From Leptospiraceae bacterium (lineage in GTDB: Bacteria > Spirochaetota > Leptospiria > Leptospirales > Leptospiraceae), in NCBI GenBank assembly GCA_016711485.1, contig JADJSX010000023.1, positions 1,084,001 through 1,148,000 of the forward strand: a DNA stretch of 64,000 nt. Direction: 5' to 3'. Numbering within the stretch: the stretch's first letter is position 1; each line of letters opens with the position of its first letter. Positions 35,713 to 44,724 of this stretch are shown here, piece by piece. The translations under genes and the position numbers were made by a program. The notes below the pieces were generated by a model. The model did no database searches and had not been told where the DNA came from. It saw nothing but the letters and a program-made list of their open reading frames with translations.

Positions 35713-37206
35713 ATGAGCAATGAATTAGAATCGTATCGGAAATTTTGGAAACAATATACACGTCTCGGAGATATAACAAGTCTTCTCCATTGGGATAGCG
35801 AGGTTATGATGCCTGAGGACGGTCGAGAAGAGAGGGCTGAGCAGATTTCTCAACTTTCCTCCCTTTCTCACCAGATGTTTACTGGGGATGAATCAAAACG
35901 ACATATCGAAAATCTAAAAAATTTAATTTCGAAAACTGGGTTGGAATCTTATTCTCTCAAACGAGAGTTAGAGATTTTAGAGCGAGATCGAGATCGTGCA
36001 ATTAAACTCCCTCTAAATCTAGTGGAACGATTTTCTAAACTTACCAATCTCGCTCATGGATTATGGGCTGATGCAAAAAAAAATAAAGACTTCAAATCGT
36101 TCGAACCCACACTTTCCGAAATCACGGAACTCTCTATTGAAATGGCTGAGTGTTATGGTTATAAACAGGAACGTTATGATGCACTTTTAGAAGGATATGA
36201 AGTTGGAACAAATGCAAGCGATTTGGAAAAATTATTTTTACATCTAAAAAATTCTCTCATTCCGATTGTCAATGAAGGAAAATATTATCCTTCCCCTTTC
36301 AAAAAACCGATATCCGTAGAATTTCAAAAAGCGTTTAATGAAAAACTTCCCGAATTATTAGGATTACCCGCTTCGGCATCTAGGTTAGATATAAGTGTGC
36401 ATCCTTTCTCTACTAGTATAGGGGCTAAGGACAAACGTATAACAACTCGATATTACGTAACTGATCCACTATCTTCTATTTTTGGAGTTCTTCATGAGAC
36501 TGGACATGCACTCTATGAGTATGGAGTGGGGCAAATGAAAGATTACCCGTCCCCACTAACGTCTGCCGTTTCACTTGGAATTCATGAATCACAAAGTCGT
36601 CTATGGGAAAATCAAGTTGGTAGATCTCGTGCTTTTTGGGAATACTTTTATCCTATTCTTCTTAAAGAGTTTAATATTTATCATTATGATCTTCCATTTA
36701 ATGAATTTTACAATCATGTCAATTCGGTAAATAAATCAAAAATTCGAGTAGAAGCTGATCAAGTAACTTATAATCTCCATATAATTTTACGTTTTGAAAT
36801 CGAAAGAGACCTGATTTCCGGAAAAATAAAAGTATCGGATCTTCCAGAGGTTTGGAATACAAAGATGAAAGAAAGTTTTGACTTAAAAATTGAAAATGAT
36901 TCGGAAGGAGTTTTGCAAGATGTTCATTGGAGTGGGGGAGCTTTCGGATATTTTCCTACGTATACGTTGGGTAATATATATTCGGCGCAACTATTTCATC
37001 ATTTTTTTGAAACTCACCAGAGTTTTTGGGATGACTTAATTAAACGCGGAGATATGTCTAGTTTACACAAATGGTTGGGTCAGAAGGTTTATTCACATGG
37101 AAGAATTTTAGATCCTAAGGAATTAATCAAAGAAGCGACGGGCGAAGAGCCTAAGAGTGATTATCTTATTAAATATTTAAAATCAAAAGTTCAGGAGCAA
37201 GAATAA
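35713..37206 (+). CDS. M32 family metallocarboxypeptidase (Taq type)
   Basis: A 497-residue cytoplasmic zinc carboxypeptidase that removes C-terminal residues from peptides. The HEXXH zinc motif is HETGH at 261-265 followed by ALYEYG, and the third ligand region is the downstream GIHESQSRLWEN. The start LESYRKFWKQ ... LLHWDSEVMMP and the C-terminal VHWSGGAFGYFPTYTLGN are typical for the family, and the length is normal. It starts a short run with the two small genes that follow (2 bases, then an ATGA overlap). Confidence 0.93.
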   Translation: MSNELESYRKFWKQYTRLGDITSLLHWDSEVMMPEDGREERAEQISQLSSLSHQMFTGDESKRHIENLKNLISKTGLESYSLKRELEILERDRDRAIKLPLNLVERFSKLTNLAHGLWADAKKNKDFKSFEPTLSEITELSIEMAECYGYKQERYDALLEGYEVGTNASDLEKLFLHLKNSLIPIVNEGKYYPSPFKKPISVEFQKAFNEKLPELLGLPASASRLDISVHPFSTSIGAKDKRITTRYYVTDPLSSIFGVLHETGHALYEYGVGQMKDYPSPLTSAVSLGIHESQSRLWENQVGRSRAFWEYFYPILLKEFNIYHYDLPFNEFYNHVNSVNKSKIRVEADQVTYNLHIILRFEIERDLISGKIKVSDLPEVWNTKMKESFDLKIENDSEGVLQDVHWSGGAFGYFPTYTLGNIYSAQLFHHFFETHQSFWDDLIKRGDMSSLHKWLGQKVYSHGRILDPKELIKEATGEEPKSDYLIKYLKSKVQEQE

Positions 37207-37208
37207 AT

Positions 37209-37550
37209 ATGTCAAACTCAGATACATCTCATTTTTCTAAATTTCAAGATTTAACTTACTTAGATAATTTAGCTTTATTTTACCTTTGTAATGAAACTCC
37301 TCCCACTACACTAGCCCTTGCATTTTTACATGGAGATCCTAAAGTTGTTGGTTCTTTGCTCGGAGTTTTAGATGGCAAACGTCGAGAATACATTCATAGT
37401 CTAATGGTTTCCGGAAAAGAAGTTGATATACAAAAGAAAGAAGATGCAGTTTCAGGATTACTGATTATTGCTGAGAATCTAATCTCGCGTAACCTCATAG
37501 AGAAAAGGGGGAATTTTTACTATGGTACAGAAAAAGGTCAAACAAAATGA
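37209..37550 (+). CDS. FliG-middle-domain-like small protein
   Basis: A 113-residue protein beginning 2 bases after the M32 gene. ETPPTTLALAFLHGDPKVVGSLLGVLDGKRREYIHSLM resembles the armadillo-like middle domain of the flagellar switch protein FliG (EHPQTIALVL-HLDP), but the N- and C-terminal FliG domains are absent. A role in flagellar motor regulation is possible but unproven, and the gene context (peptidase, lipoprotein) does not support it. The stop overlaps the next ATG. Confidence 0.5.
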   Translation: MSNSDTSHFSKFQDLTYLDNLALFYLCNETPPTTLALAFLHGDPKVVGSLLGVLDGKRREYIHSLMVSGKEVDIQKKEDAVSGLLIIAENLISRNLIEKRGNFYYGTEKGQTK

Positions 37551-38089
37551 ACTTTAAATATTTACGACTAATTTTTGTTATCCTCATCCTATTCTCTCAC
37601 TGTAAAAAAATTCAATCTTTTTTCGAGGAAGAAAAAGTCCCTGATCTCACAAATCCAAAAACGATAAAACAAGATTTGTTTGAATTAAAATATCCATCTA
37701 ACTGGATTTATCAAGAGGATAAAGAGAATCGAGTTAATTTAGATTTTAAAAGTTATTTGATTGAGAGTAGCGGAAATTCTTACGTCCAAATATTTGTATA
37801 TGGTTCAGCGATGGATAATCAAACTTGTGTCAATGAGTTTAAGTCTGAATTTGAAGATGATTTAATTGAATCGGAAAAAGTCGAAGAACGAGATGCATGG
37901 GGAAAACAAAAGGGATATGGAATTAAACTAACAGGAAAAATTCTTTTTCTAAATCCAGGAAGTATTAATATATTTTGTTTTACTGAAAAAGATAATACAT
38001 TTTCTATCGTTGAATTTTACTACGAATCAGATTTTGAAAAAATAAAACCCGGGTTATTTCTAATTCAGTCTAGTTTTAATCTTTTTTAA
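37547..38089 (+). CDS. hypothetical lipoprotein
   Basis: A 180-residue protein with signal VILILFSHC (lipid Cys19). The mature part has alternating strands (FELKYPSNWIYQ, SYVQIFVYGSAMDN, IFCFTEKDNTFSIVEFYYESDFEKIKPGLFLIQSSFNLF), reminiscent of the PsbP/PrcB-like fold found in many small bacterial lipoproteins. It overlaps the preceding gene by four bases (ATGA). Confidence 0.6.
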   Translation: MNFKYLRLIFVILILFSHCKKIQSFFEEEKVPDLTNPKTIKQDLFELKYPSNWIYQEDKENRVNLDFKSYLIESSGNSYVQIFVYGSAMDNQTCVNEFKSEFEDDLIESEKVEERDAWGKQKGYGIKLTGKILFLNPGSINIFCFTEKDNTFSIVEFYYESDFEKIKPGLFLIQSSFNLF

Positions 38090-38100
38090 AAGTTCTTGAA

Positions 38101-38772
38101 TTAATCAGTATTCATTAGAATTTCTTCGACTTTCAACTTTAATTCGTTAAATGGCAAAGCGGTTAATTTATTATTGGCACTTGGATACGTTTCATACAGA
38201 ATAGATTGAATTGTAAAAAATTTTTTTTGAGCAGGTTTATTTTTTTTAATTTTTTCTAAATTGAGATCAGCCTGTTGAATTTTTTCTAATAGTTCAAAGT
38301 ATTGAGTAAATTCGTTTAGTAGTGCGGGAACATTCCCTACATCTAAATACTCAGTTAAAGATTGATTGGAATCAGTAGAAATACATTCGTTACATCTATT
38401 TTCAGCAGGTAAAAATCTCAGAAAAATTTTTTCGTCTTTGTCATATTTTAGGGGATAAATCCTGCAAACCAGCGGACGGAAATCATAAATTTTGCAGAGA
38501 TATTTTTCCTTATCCTCTTCGTTTTGAAATAAAAAAGGACAACTCGGATTGGATCTGGAATTTAAAATTGGTTCCATCCAAAAACTAGAAGCGTTAATTC
38601 TATAGGTAAGGATTTTATTTTCAAATAATTGTTTTGCTGTTAATCCAAGGTTATTTGCTATATTAAATATGTCAAAACTAGAAAGAATTACAATATTGTG
38701 AATACAGCATTTACCAGTAGCCTTACATAAAAAAGGAACTATATCTTTGGGATCAACACGCATTTTACTCAA
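38101..38772 (-). CDS. YkgJ-family cysteine cluster protein
   Basis: A 223-residue protein of the zinc/iron-chelating YkgJ-like family. Cysteines lie in the expected blocks: CKATGKCCIHN near 12-20, CPFLFQNEEDKEKYLCKIYDFRPLVCRIYPL near 78-108, and CNECIS. The cluster probably binds a metal; family members have been linked to metalation or protein modification. The start overlaps the end of the upstream propeller gene by eight bases, so it closes the recO-argS-cinA run. Confidence 0.8.
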   Translation of the reverse strand: MSKMRVDPKDIVPFLCKATGKCCIHNIVILSSFDIFNIANNLGLTAKQLFENKILTYRINASSFWMEPILNSRSNPSCPFLFQNEEDKEKYLCKIYDFRPLVCRIYPLKYDKDEKIFLRFLPAENRCNECISTDSNQSLTEYLDVGNVPALLNEFTQYFELLEKIQQADLNLEKIKKNKPAQKKFFTIQSILYETYPSANNKLTALPFNELKLKVEEILMNTD

Positions 38773-39832
38773 ATAATCGAAAAGAAATAATTTCGTTTGT
38801 GGTTTCCAAAAATGCAGTATCTTTGTCTCCGGAGGGTCGCATTCTGGCTGGCATAGTAATATTTCTTTTACCTAAAATATTTCCAGTCTCTGAAAAAAAT
38901 AGAATTTGATTTTCGGAACTCATAGCAAAAAATTTTCCAGTATTGTAGGCTATTTGGTAAATATCTTCTCGTTTAGTTTTTTGTTTTTTATAAACTACTG
39001 AGCCTTTTCTATTTACAATGAACATTTGATCTGGAAGATTTATTGCAATATTTCCTATATCGTCTAACGCCATATACACTCTATGTGGATAAACATTTTC
39101 CAAAGTAAAACTGGAAATAATTTCTCCTTTTTCGTTTAATAATGAAATATAATCTTTTTCGTTTCGTATATAATGAATGAGAGAATACTTACCATTTGGT
39201 GAAATTGCTCCACTTTTACAAAATATAAAATCTCTAGAATTAGGTTCGTCTTTTTTTTGGAAAACTAAGTTTCCTCGAGCATCTAGAATTGCAATTTCTC
39301 CACCGGAAAATACAAGTAATGCCCCATTAACCAATACAGGAAATGATATATCGGATAAAAACCTTCCGTCAACTTGTTTGGCTCCTGTGGGATTGCCATT
39401 TATATCTGAAACTAATACTTGGTTTCCATCACCTGCAATAAAAAGAAGTAATTCTCCATTATGCGAAACTCTAGGATAACTTTTGTATGGTTTTTCCCAA
39501 AGAATTTCCCCATCGTTTGAATAATGTAAAACTGAATTTCCAATTTTTTTATATAAAAAATGTCCTTTTCCGTTTAAAGGAATTTCGCTAAAAGATGTTT
39601 CGTCTATCGCAAATTTTCCAGCTCTAAAAAAATAAATTCCATTTTTAGTTTTATAGCCGTTTAATTTTTCCATTGGGCTATATTTAAAACGGGCATCTGT
39701 AGACATTCCGACTTCTTCTGTTTTGCTCCATGCCCAATTTTCTTGTACATGTTTTACATGGGAAAAAGAACTCTCCAGATTTAAGAAGACTGTAAAACTA
39801 AAAATTATTGTCAAAAGTAAGTAAAATAACAT
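38765..39832 (-). CDS. membrane-anchored or exported beta-propeller protein
   Basis: A 355-residue protein with an N-terminal hydrophobic segment (FYLLLTIIFSFTVFL) and repeated strands such as HYSNDGEILWEKPY, LVSDINGNPTGAKQVDG, ILDARGNLVFQKKDEP, LLNEKGEIISSFTL and FFSETGNILGKRNI. This is the G-x-W/V-x pattern of PQQ-like or six-bladed propellers. No catalytic motif. It is 12 bases downstream of cinA and overlaps the next gene. Confidence 0.6.
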   Translation of the reverse strand: MLFYLLLTIIFSFTVFLNLESSFSHVKHVQENWAWSKTEEVGMSTDARFKYSPMEKLNGYKTKNGIYFFRAGKFAIDETSFSEIPLNGKGHFLYKKIGNSVLHYSNDGEILWEKPYKSYPRVSHNGELLLFIAGDGNQVLVSDINGNPTGAKQVDGRFLSDISFPVLVNGALLVFSGGEIAILDARGNLVFQKKDEPNSRDFIFCKSGAISPNGKYSLIHYIRNEKDYISLLNEKGEIISSFTLENVYPHRVYMALDDIGNIAINLPDQMFIVNRKGSVVYKKQKTKREDIYQIAYNTGKFFAMSSENQILFFSETGNILGKRNITMPARMRPSGDKDTAFLETTNEIISFRLFE

Positions 39833-39844
39833 AATCTGTAATTC

Positions 39845-41089
39845 CTATAATTTGTCTTGGTGGAGTTTTTGGTAAAGATGGAACAAAGCAATATTTGCCA
39901 CATAGTCTCTGAATAAATCTCTGTTTAACGGGAGTTCATATTTGTATACTTTTGTTTTTTCGTGGTTTGCTTTTATACCTATATAAACCAAACCAACCTT
40001 TTTGTCTTTCGTTGATCCAGATGGGCCTGCAATTCCTGTTACTGATATCGCATAATTCGTATTAAACCTTTGTTGGACTCCTTCTGCCATTTCAGAAGCG
40101 GTTTCTTGACTTACTGCGCCCACAGTGTTTAGAGTTTCCAAATTTACACCTAAAATATTATGTTTGATTTCATTGTGATACGCTACGACAGACCCCATAT
40201 AATAGGCTGAGGAACCGGGTAGATCAGTCAATATTTTTCCGACTAGACCGCCCGTACAACTTTCGGCGGTAGACACAGTTCTTTTGGAGCTAGTCAACAT
40301 GGAATGAATATCAAGAAAAATCTCGTCTCCTATTTTATCTTTATAGTCTTTTTCGATTTTTTCCATGACTTTTCTTAGATTATCAAAAGAGGTAGATTTA
40401 AATGTAACTTTGATATGACCTGATTTTGCGGTTACACCCCATTCGACGTCGTCTTTAATTATATCTTGATTATTTTTTATGAATGTTTCTTGGAAGATAC
40501 TTTCTGTTACCCCCCAAATCGATCGAGAACGACTTTGAAGGTCTTCTTTGTTATAATCCTTTTTCATCATAGGTAAAAAATATTCCGAAAACATCATTTT
40601 CATTTCTTTCGGTACACCTGGCATGGCGGCAAGGCGTGTGGTTTTATTTAAATCTATATAAAATCCGGGAGCTAATCCTACATCATTGTTTAATACTCTT
40701 GAGTCGAGGGGAACGGTTGTTTGTCTTTTGGATATAGGCAATAATTCTTGGTAAATTTTTCCCCTTTGTTCTGCGAAGAATGTAAGTTTTTCTAAGGCTC
40801 TTTGGTCGGTTACTGTTGGTTTACCCGAAATTTTAGAAATTACTTCAAGAGTATAATCATCTGCTGTAGCACCAAGTCCACCAGTCATGATGATAAGATT
40901 TATACCATCCCTGCCCATGATAGTTCGAATTTCTTCTTCTATTAGAAGTGGTTTATCCGGCAAAGCCAAGAACTTAGTAATCGAAAAACCAAGTCCTGAA
41001 AGTTCATTGGCTATCCAAGTAGAGTTTGAATCTACACTTTTTCCGGAAGTTATTTCCGTGCCAGTCGAAATTATGTGGATATTTAGCAT
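39845..41089 (-). CDS. cinA: CinA-family nicotinamide-nucleotide amidase
   Basis: A 414-residue two-domain CinA. The N-terminal molybdopterin-binding-like (COG1058) domain has IISTGTEITSG and MTGGLGATADD; the C-terminal PncC amidase domain has STAESCTGGLVGKILTDLPGSS and ISVTGIAGPSG. PncC-type domains deamidate NMN, a by-product of NAD-dependent DNA ligase. Its ATG overlaps the argS stop (TAATG), so it is translationally coupled to argS. Confidence 0.93.
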   Translation of the reverse strand: MLNIHIISTGTEITSGKSVDSNSTWIANELSGLGFSITKFLALPDKPLLIEEEIRTIMGRDGINLIIMTGGLGATADDYTLEVISKISGKPTVTDQRALEKLTFFAEQRGKIYQELLPISKRQTTVPLDSRVLNNDVGLAPGFYIDLNKTTRLAAMPGVPKEMKMMFSEYFLPMMKKDYNKEDLQSRSRSIWGVTESIFQETFIKNNQDIIKDDVEWGVTAKSGHIKVTFKSTSFDNLRKVMEKIEKDYKDKIGDEIFLDIHSMLTSSKRTVSTAESCTGGLVGKILTDLPGSSAYYMGSVVAYHNEIKHNILGVNLETLNTVGAVSQETASEMAEGVQQRFNTNYAISVTGIAGPSGSTKDKKVGLVYIGIKANHEKTKVYKYELPLNRDLFRDYVANIALFHLYQKLHQDKL

Positions 41090-42840
41090 TAAACGCTCCT
41101 TTCCATTTTTTCTGGAGAACTAATTCCTAAAATATTCAAACCATCTCTAATTGTTATAGAAGCTGATTTACAAATATAAGCTAATGCGAGTCTTATATTT
41201 TCATCACATTCTTTTAATTTATTATCCTTTGCTCCATAAAACTTTGTGAATGTTTTACTTAGATTTTGTAAATAATTGCTTACTCTATGTGGTTCTCTAT
41301 TTTTTGCCGCGTCTAAAATTTCTTCTGGAAAACGAGAAACCCAGAAAAGTAATGCTCGTCTTTCTTCTGTAAGTGTAAGTGATTTTAGATTTTCGAAATT
41401 AAAGTCCGGACCGATTTCTCTAAAAATGGAGTGGATCCTCGCGTGCGCATACTGGATGTAAAACACAGGATTTTTGTCTGACTCTTCTTTGGCTAAATCC
41501 AAATCAAAATCAAGTGGAGATTCAAGAGAACGCATATTAAAAAAATACCTTCCTACATCGCGGGAACTTTCTCCTAAAAATTCTAACAAGTCTTTCATCG
41601 TTTGAAATTGACCCAAACGTTTGCTCATTTTTTGTTTTTCACCTTTGGAAATTAAATTGACTTGTTGGGAAATTAAAACTTTAAATTTTTCTTCATTAAA
41701 ACCTAGAGATATCATCGCACCTTTTAATCTTGCAATATATCCATGGTGATCTGGTCCCCAAATATTTATAATTTGTTGAAAACCTCTGTCGATTTTGGTT
41801 TTATGATAGGCGATATCTGCAAGTAAATAGGTTGGTCGACCATCGTCTCTTACTACAACCCTGTCTTTATCGTCTCCATACTTTATAGAGGTAAACACTT
41901 GTTTTCCGTCTTCAACAATGATGTCGTTTGCTTTTTTTAAATTCTCAAGTACGGATAAAACACTATTACTCTCATGTAGAGATTTTTCGCTATAAAAATT
42001 ATCAAAATTAACGCCAAAAGAAATTAAATCTTCTTTTTGACTGTTTAGATTAGATTCAACTGCCCATAGAGCAAAATGTTCGGATAATTCTTTGTAACTT
42101 TTGGAATTTAATAAATCGTCGATTTGTTTTTTCTTTTGAGTATCGGAATATACTTGTTTGGCGATGTCTCTTATGTATTCTCCTCGGTAACCTTCTGTCG
42201 GGAGTATATTTTTTTCGAGTAAAGTTTCGATGGTAGAAGTGTCACCTTCTTCCTGAAATTCCAAAGTTTTTCCAGATAATTCTTCTCGTAAACGAGAAAG
42301 GCAAGATACTCCTAAAAGAAAAACTTGATTCCCATAATCATTTACATAAAACTCTCTATGCACTTGGTGTCCAAGTGTTGAAAGTAAATTACAAATTGAA
42401 TCACCGGTAGCCGCAGCTCTAGCGGAAACTATATTTAATGGACCGGTAGGATTCGCACTTACGAACTCAAATATGATTTTTTCTTTTTCTTCTACTTGCG
42501 CATACTTTTCATTATCCAATAGAATAAATGAATTTATATAATTTATTAAGTGTGAATTTTCGATTCGGAAATTAATAAAACCGGGTGGAGTAAAATCTAC
42601 TTTTGAAAAAAGTTTTACATCACTAAAAAGATTTAAAAACTTTTCTGAATTTTCTTTTGGATCACCTAGTAAGTCTTTGTTCTCTAATAGGAAGGGAGTA
42701 GAATAATCTCCAAATTTTTCGTTTCTAGAATATTCGACGCGAACTTTTAGTTTTGCTTTTAGATCGTTAGGACTAAATGTATCAACTGCTTTTTCTAGTT
42801 CAGTTAATACTTGATTTTTAAGGGTTTCATTTTCTTTCAT
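41089..42840 (-). CDS. argS: arginyl-tRNA synthetase with altered HIGH motif
   Basis: A 583-residue class I synthetase that charges tRNA-Arg. The N-terminal additional domain (1-100), Rossmann catalytic core, KMSKR loop (GEKQKMSKRLGQF) and C-terminal DALR anticodon-binding domain ending ILGISSPEKM are in place. In the first signature, SANPTGPLNIVSARAAATG stands where most ArgRS proteins have PLHVGHGR, so both histidines of HIGH are absent. The rest of the core (HREFYVNDYGNQ, GPDHHGYI) is conserved and this is the only argS in view, so it is presumably functional. It overlaps the small gene before it by 14 bases. Confidence 0.95.
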   Translation of the reverse strand: MKENETLKNQVLTELEKAVDTFSPNDLKAKLKVRVEYSRNEKFGDYSTPFLLENKDLLGDPKENSEKFLNLFSDVKLFSKVDFTPPGFINFRIENSHLINYINSFILLDNEKYAQVEEKEKIIFEFVSANPTGPLNIVSARAAATGDSICNLLSTLGHQVHREFYVNDYGNQVFLLGVSCLSRLREELSGKTLEFQEEGDTSTIETLLEKNILPTEGYRGEYIRDIAKQVYSDTQKKKQIDDLLNSKSYKELSEHFALWAVESNLNSQKEDLISFGVNFDNFYSEKSLHESNSVLSVLENLKKANDIIVEDGKQVFTSIKYGDDKDRVVVRDDGRPTYLLADIAYHKTKIDRGFQQIINIWGPDHHGYIARLKGAMISLGFNEEKFKVLISQQVNLISKGEKQKMSKRLGQFQTMKDLLEFLGESSRDVGRYFFNMRSLESPLDFDLDLAKEESDKNPVFYIQYAHARIHSIFREIGPDFNFENLKSLTLTEERRALLFWVSRFPEEILDAAKNREPHRVSNYLQNLSKTFTKFYGAKDNKLKECDENIRLALAYICKSASITIRDGLNILGISSPEKMERSV

Positions 42841-43048
42841 TCGTATACTTCTTTTGCCAATTCTTTTCTATATTTTTAAATACTCGGTTTTTGACACCCA
42901 TAATTATTCCCCAGCTAGAACTGTCTTCTTCGTAGATTACTACCGGTTTCAGAATTTCATATTCGTGTCGGTTTGCAAAATTGAAAAAAAATCCCAAGAA
43001 TACGCTAAAGAATAATACTAAAAATAAGGTTTTAATAATTAATTTCAT
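42827..43048 (-). CDS. small single-span membrane protein between recO and argS
   Basis: A 73-residue protein with one N-terminal hydrophobic helix (KTLFLVLFFSVFLGFFFNFA) and a basic C-terminal tail (KNIEKNWQKKYTNERK). It overlaps recO by 17 bases and argS by 14, so it is probably truly translated and coupled to both. No family is recognised. Confidence 0.65.
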   Translation of the reverse strand: MKLIIKTLFLVLFFSVFLGFFFNFANRHEYEILKPVVIYEEDSSSWGIIMGVKNRVFKNIEKNWQKKYTNERK

Positions 43049-43796
43049 AATTAGTTCCTATGGATTTATAAAATAGATCAAATGCTTTTAAGTTCATATT
43101 CAAATATGTTCGTAGATAGTCATTTAAAACTTGGTCTAATTCGATTATTGTTTGTAGAGAAATTTCTTCCTGTGAAAGTGCGGCAAATCTGTTTTTGAAA
43201 ATTCGATCCATGAGTCGAATGGATAATAATTGATTTTTCTGAGAAGGGTTACAATCTCCGCAAGTTAGTTCAAGGTTTTGAAAATGCAAAGAGGCTGAGT
43301 TTTTAGTTAGAATTGGTTCTTCACAATTAGAACAATGAAATTCTTTTGAAACTAAACCTAATAAAGATAGAAGTCTAAGTTTAAAAAATGGTAAAATCAA
43401 AGGTTGAAATTTTCCAGCGTTTAACACTGACATAGCCGCATAAAATAAATCAAAACATTTTGCGTGAGAGTCTCCGTTTGGTAAAATAGTATCAATCAAT
43501 TCACAAAAATAAGTAATCAGTAAATAACCTTCATAACTTGTTTTCGGGTTTTCAAATCTTTCTATCACACTGACTTCCTTTACATTAAAAATTTCTACAT
43601 TTTTATGTAAGTAAAAATCTATACTTATAAAAGTGCCTGGCTCACTTGCTATAATTGGTCTATTTTTACTTTTTTTAATTCCTTTTAGTCGATATTTAGA
43701 TTTATTTCCTGATTCACATAATAGAGTAATTACAGCGTCAGCTTCTCCCATTAATTTACTTGCTACTACAATTCCTCTTTCTTTTAAAAGTGACAT
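43032..43796 (-). CDS. recO: DNA repair protein RecO
   Basis: A 254-residue RecO, which loads RecA onto SSB-coated DNA and anneals strands in the RecFOR pathway. The N-terminal OB fold is RGIVVASKLMGEADAVITLLCESG, and a zinc finger is formed by CSNCEEPIL ... LTCGDCN. The helical C-terminus is typical and the length is normal. Confidence 0.92.
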   Translation of the reverse strand: MSLLKERGIVVASKLMGEADAVITLLCESGNKSKYRLKGIKKSKNRPIIASEPGTFISIDFYLHKNVEIFNVKEVSVIERFENPKTSYEGYLLITYFCELIDTILPNGDSHAKCFDLFYAAMSVLNAGKFQPLILPFFKLRLLSLLGLVSKEFHCSNCEEPILTKNSASLHFQNLELTCGDCNPSQKNQLLSIRLMDRIFKNRFAALSQEEISLQTIIELDQVLNDYLRTYLNMNLKAFDLFYKSIGTNYEINY

Positions 43797-43815
43797 TGGT
43801 TAATACATGTTAGCC

Positions 43816-44493
43816 TTATTCTATAAATTCTTTTTCGTATGGTTTGTGTGCTCTGTTTCTGCTTAAAAAGGATTCTTTTTCTTTTACCATTGCATACTCT
43901 TCCCATAACGATTGATTGAAATACTGAGGGATTAAACGAATTGTATTTGGGGTATTAATTGTATTATCCCCAATATAATCAAATAGATGATTCCAAGAAA
44001 TTACTTTAAATAGAACAGGTTCTTTATGAAATCCATTTCTTTCTACGTGTTTGTGTTTGACTCCGAATTTATTCGGCTCATAGTTTTCTGCGGTTTCATA
44101 TTCTACTTGTTGGATTTTTCCTGATTTATCAATCATAAAGGATACCATTTCGATATCACCTTTTCCAAACATCGACTTTTGAAGTTTTATACCGCCCGTA
44201 TAAATGTTTCTATTAAAAAATGGACCCATTCCGGATCCTGTATTTTCTTCTTTTTCCCAAAAATAATGGTAGGTAATATGCGTATTCCCCTCTAGGTCTT
44301 TACTTGCTCGGTAGTAAATTGCAAAAGGATCTCCATGAATGGAACCAGATTCGAGAGAGGGCGCATAACGTTTCGCGAATTCATCATCTTTTATTGGTGT
44401 AAAACCAGAAACTGTATCCAAATTTTTGTCTATTGGCTGTGGGCTAGAACAGAATGTAAAAAATAGTATTGATAGAATGTAGAATGATTTCAT
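43816..44493 (-). CDS. hypothetical lipoprotein
   Basis: A 225-residue protein with signal ILFFTFC (lipid Cys15). The mature part is strand-rich (YYRASKDLEGNTHITYHYFWEKEENTG, GGIKLQKSMFGKGDIEMVSFMIDKSGKIQQVEYETAE) and contains a GSGMGPFFNRN motif. No known family is identified. It lies 19 bases upstream of recO on the same strand, with a repeat copy upstream of its start. Confidence 0.6.
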   Translation of the reverse strand: MKSFYILSILFFTFCSSPQPIDKNLDTVSGFTPIKDDEFAKRYAPSLESGSIHGDPFAIYYRASKDLEGNTHITYHYFWEKEENTGSGMGPFFNRNIYTGGIKLQKSMFGKGDIEMVSFMIDKSGKIQQVEYETAENYEPNKFGVKHKHVERNGFHKEPVLFKVISWNHLFDYIGDNTINTPNTIRLIPQYFNQSLWEEYAMVKEKESFLSRNRAHKPYEKEFIE

Positions 44494-44510
44494 TTTATTT
44501 CCTTAGTTAA

Positions 44511-44612
44511 TAACTCACCTTACGCTATCTCTATTATCATTTCTTAACCAAAGAAATGATTGAGCTATAGTGAGCCGAGCGTATACTGGAGGTTTGCACC
44601 TAGCGGTGGGCT
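44511..44612 (+). repeat. TAACTCACCTTACGC-family repeat, copy 3
   Basis: Begins TAACTCACCTTACGCTATCT; the hairpin arms are TCATTTCTT (44537-44545) and AAGAAATGA (44551-44559) with a 5-base loop, as in copy 1 but with one G-C pair changed to T-A on both arms. Continues TGAGCCGAGCGTATAC and TTTGCACCTAG. The region to 44724 contains no convincing gene. Confidence 0.65.
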
Positions 44613-44724
44613 TCCTGCCGGAGGCTATTGATTTTATTAATTCATTAGATTCTTTTAATATTGAGAATTTCACTTTAAATGCCATAATTTCCTTTTTTGC
44701 ATATCGTCAGATAATAATCGGTAT

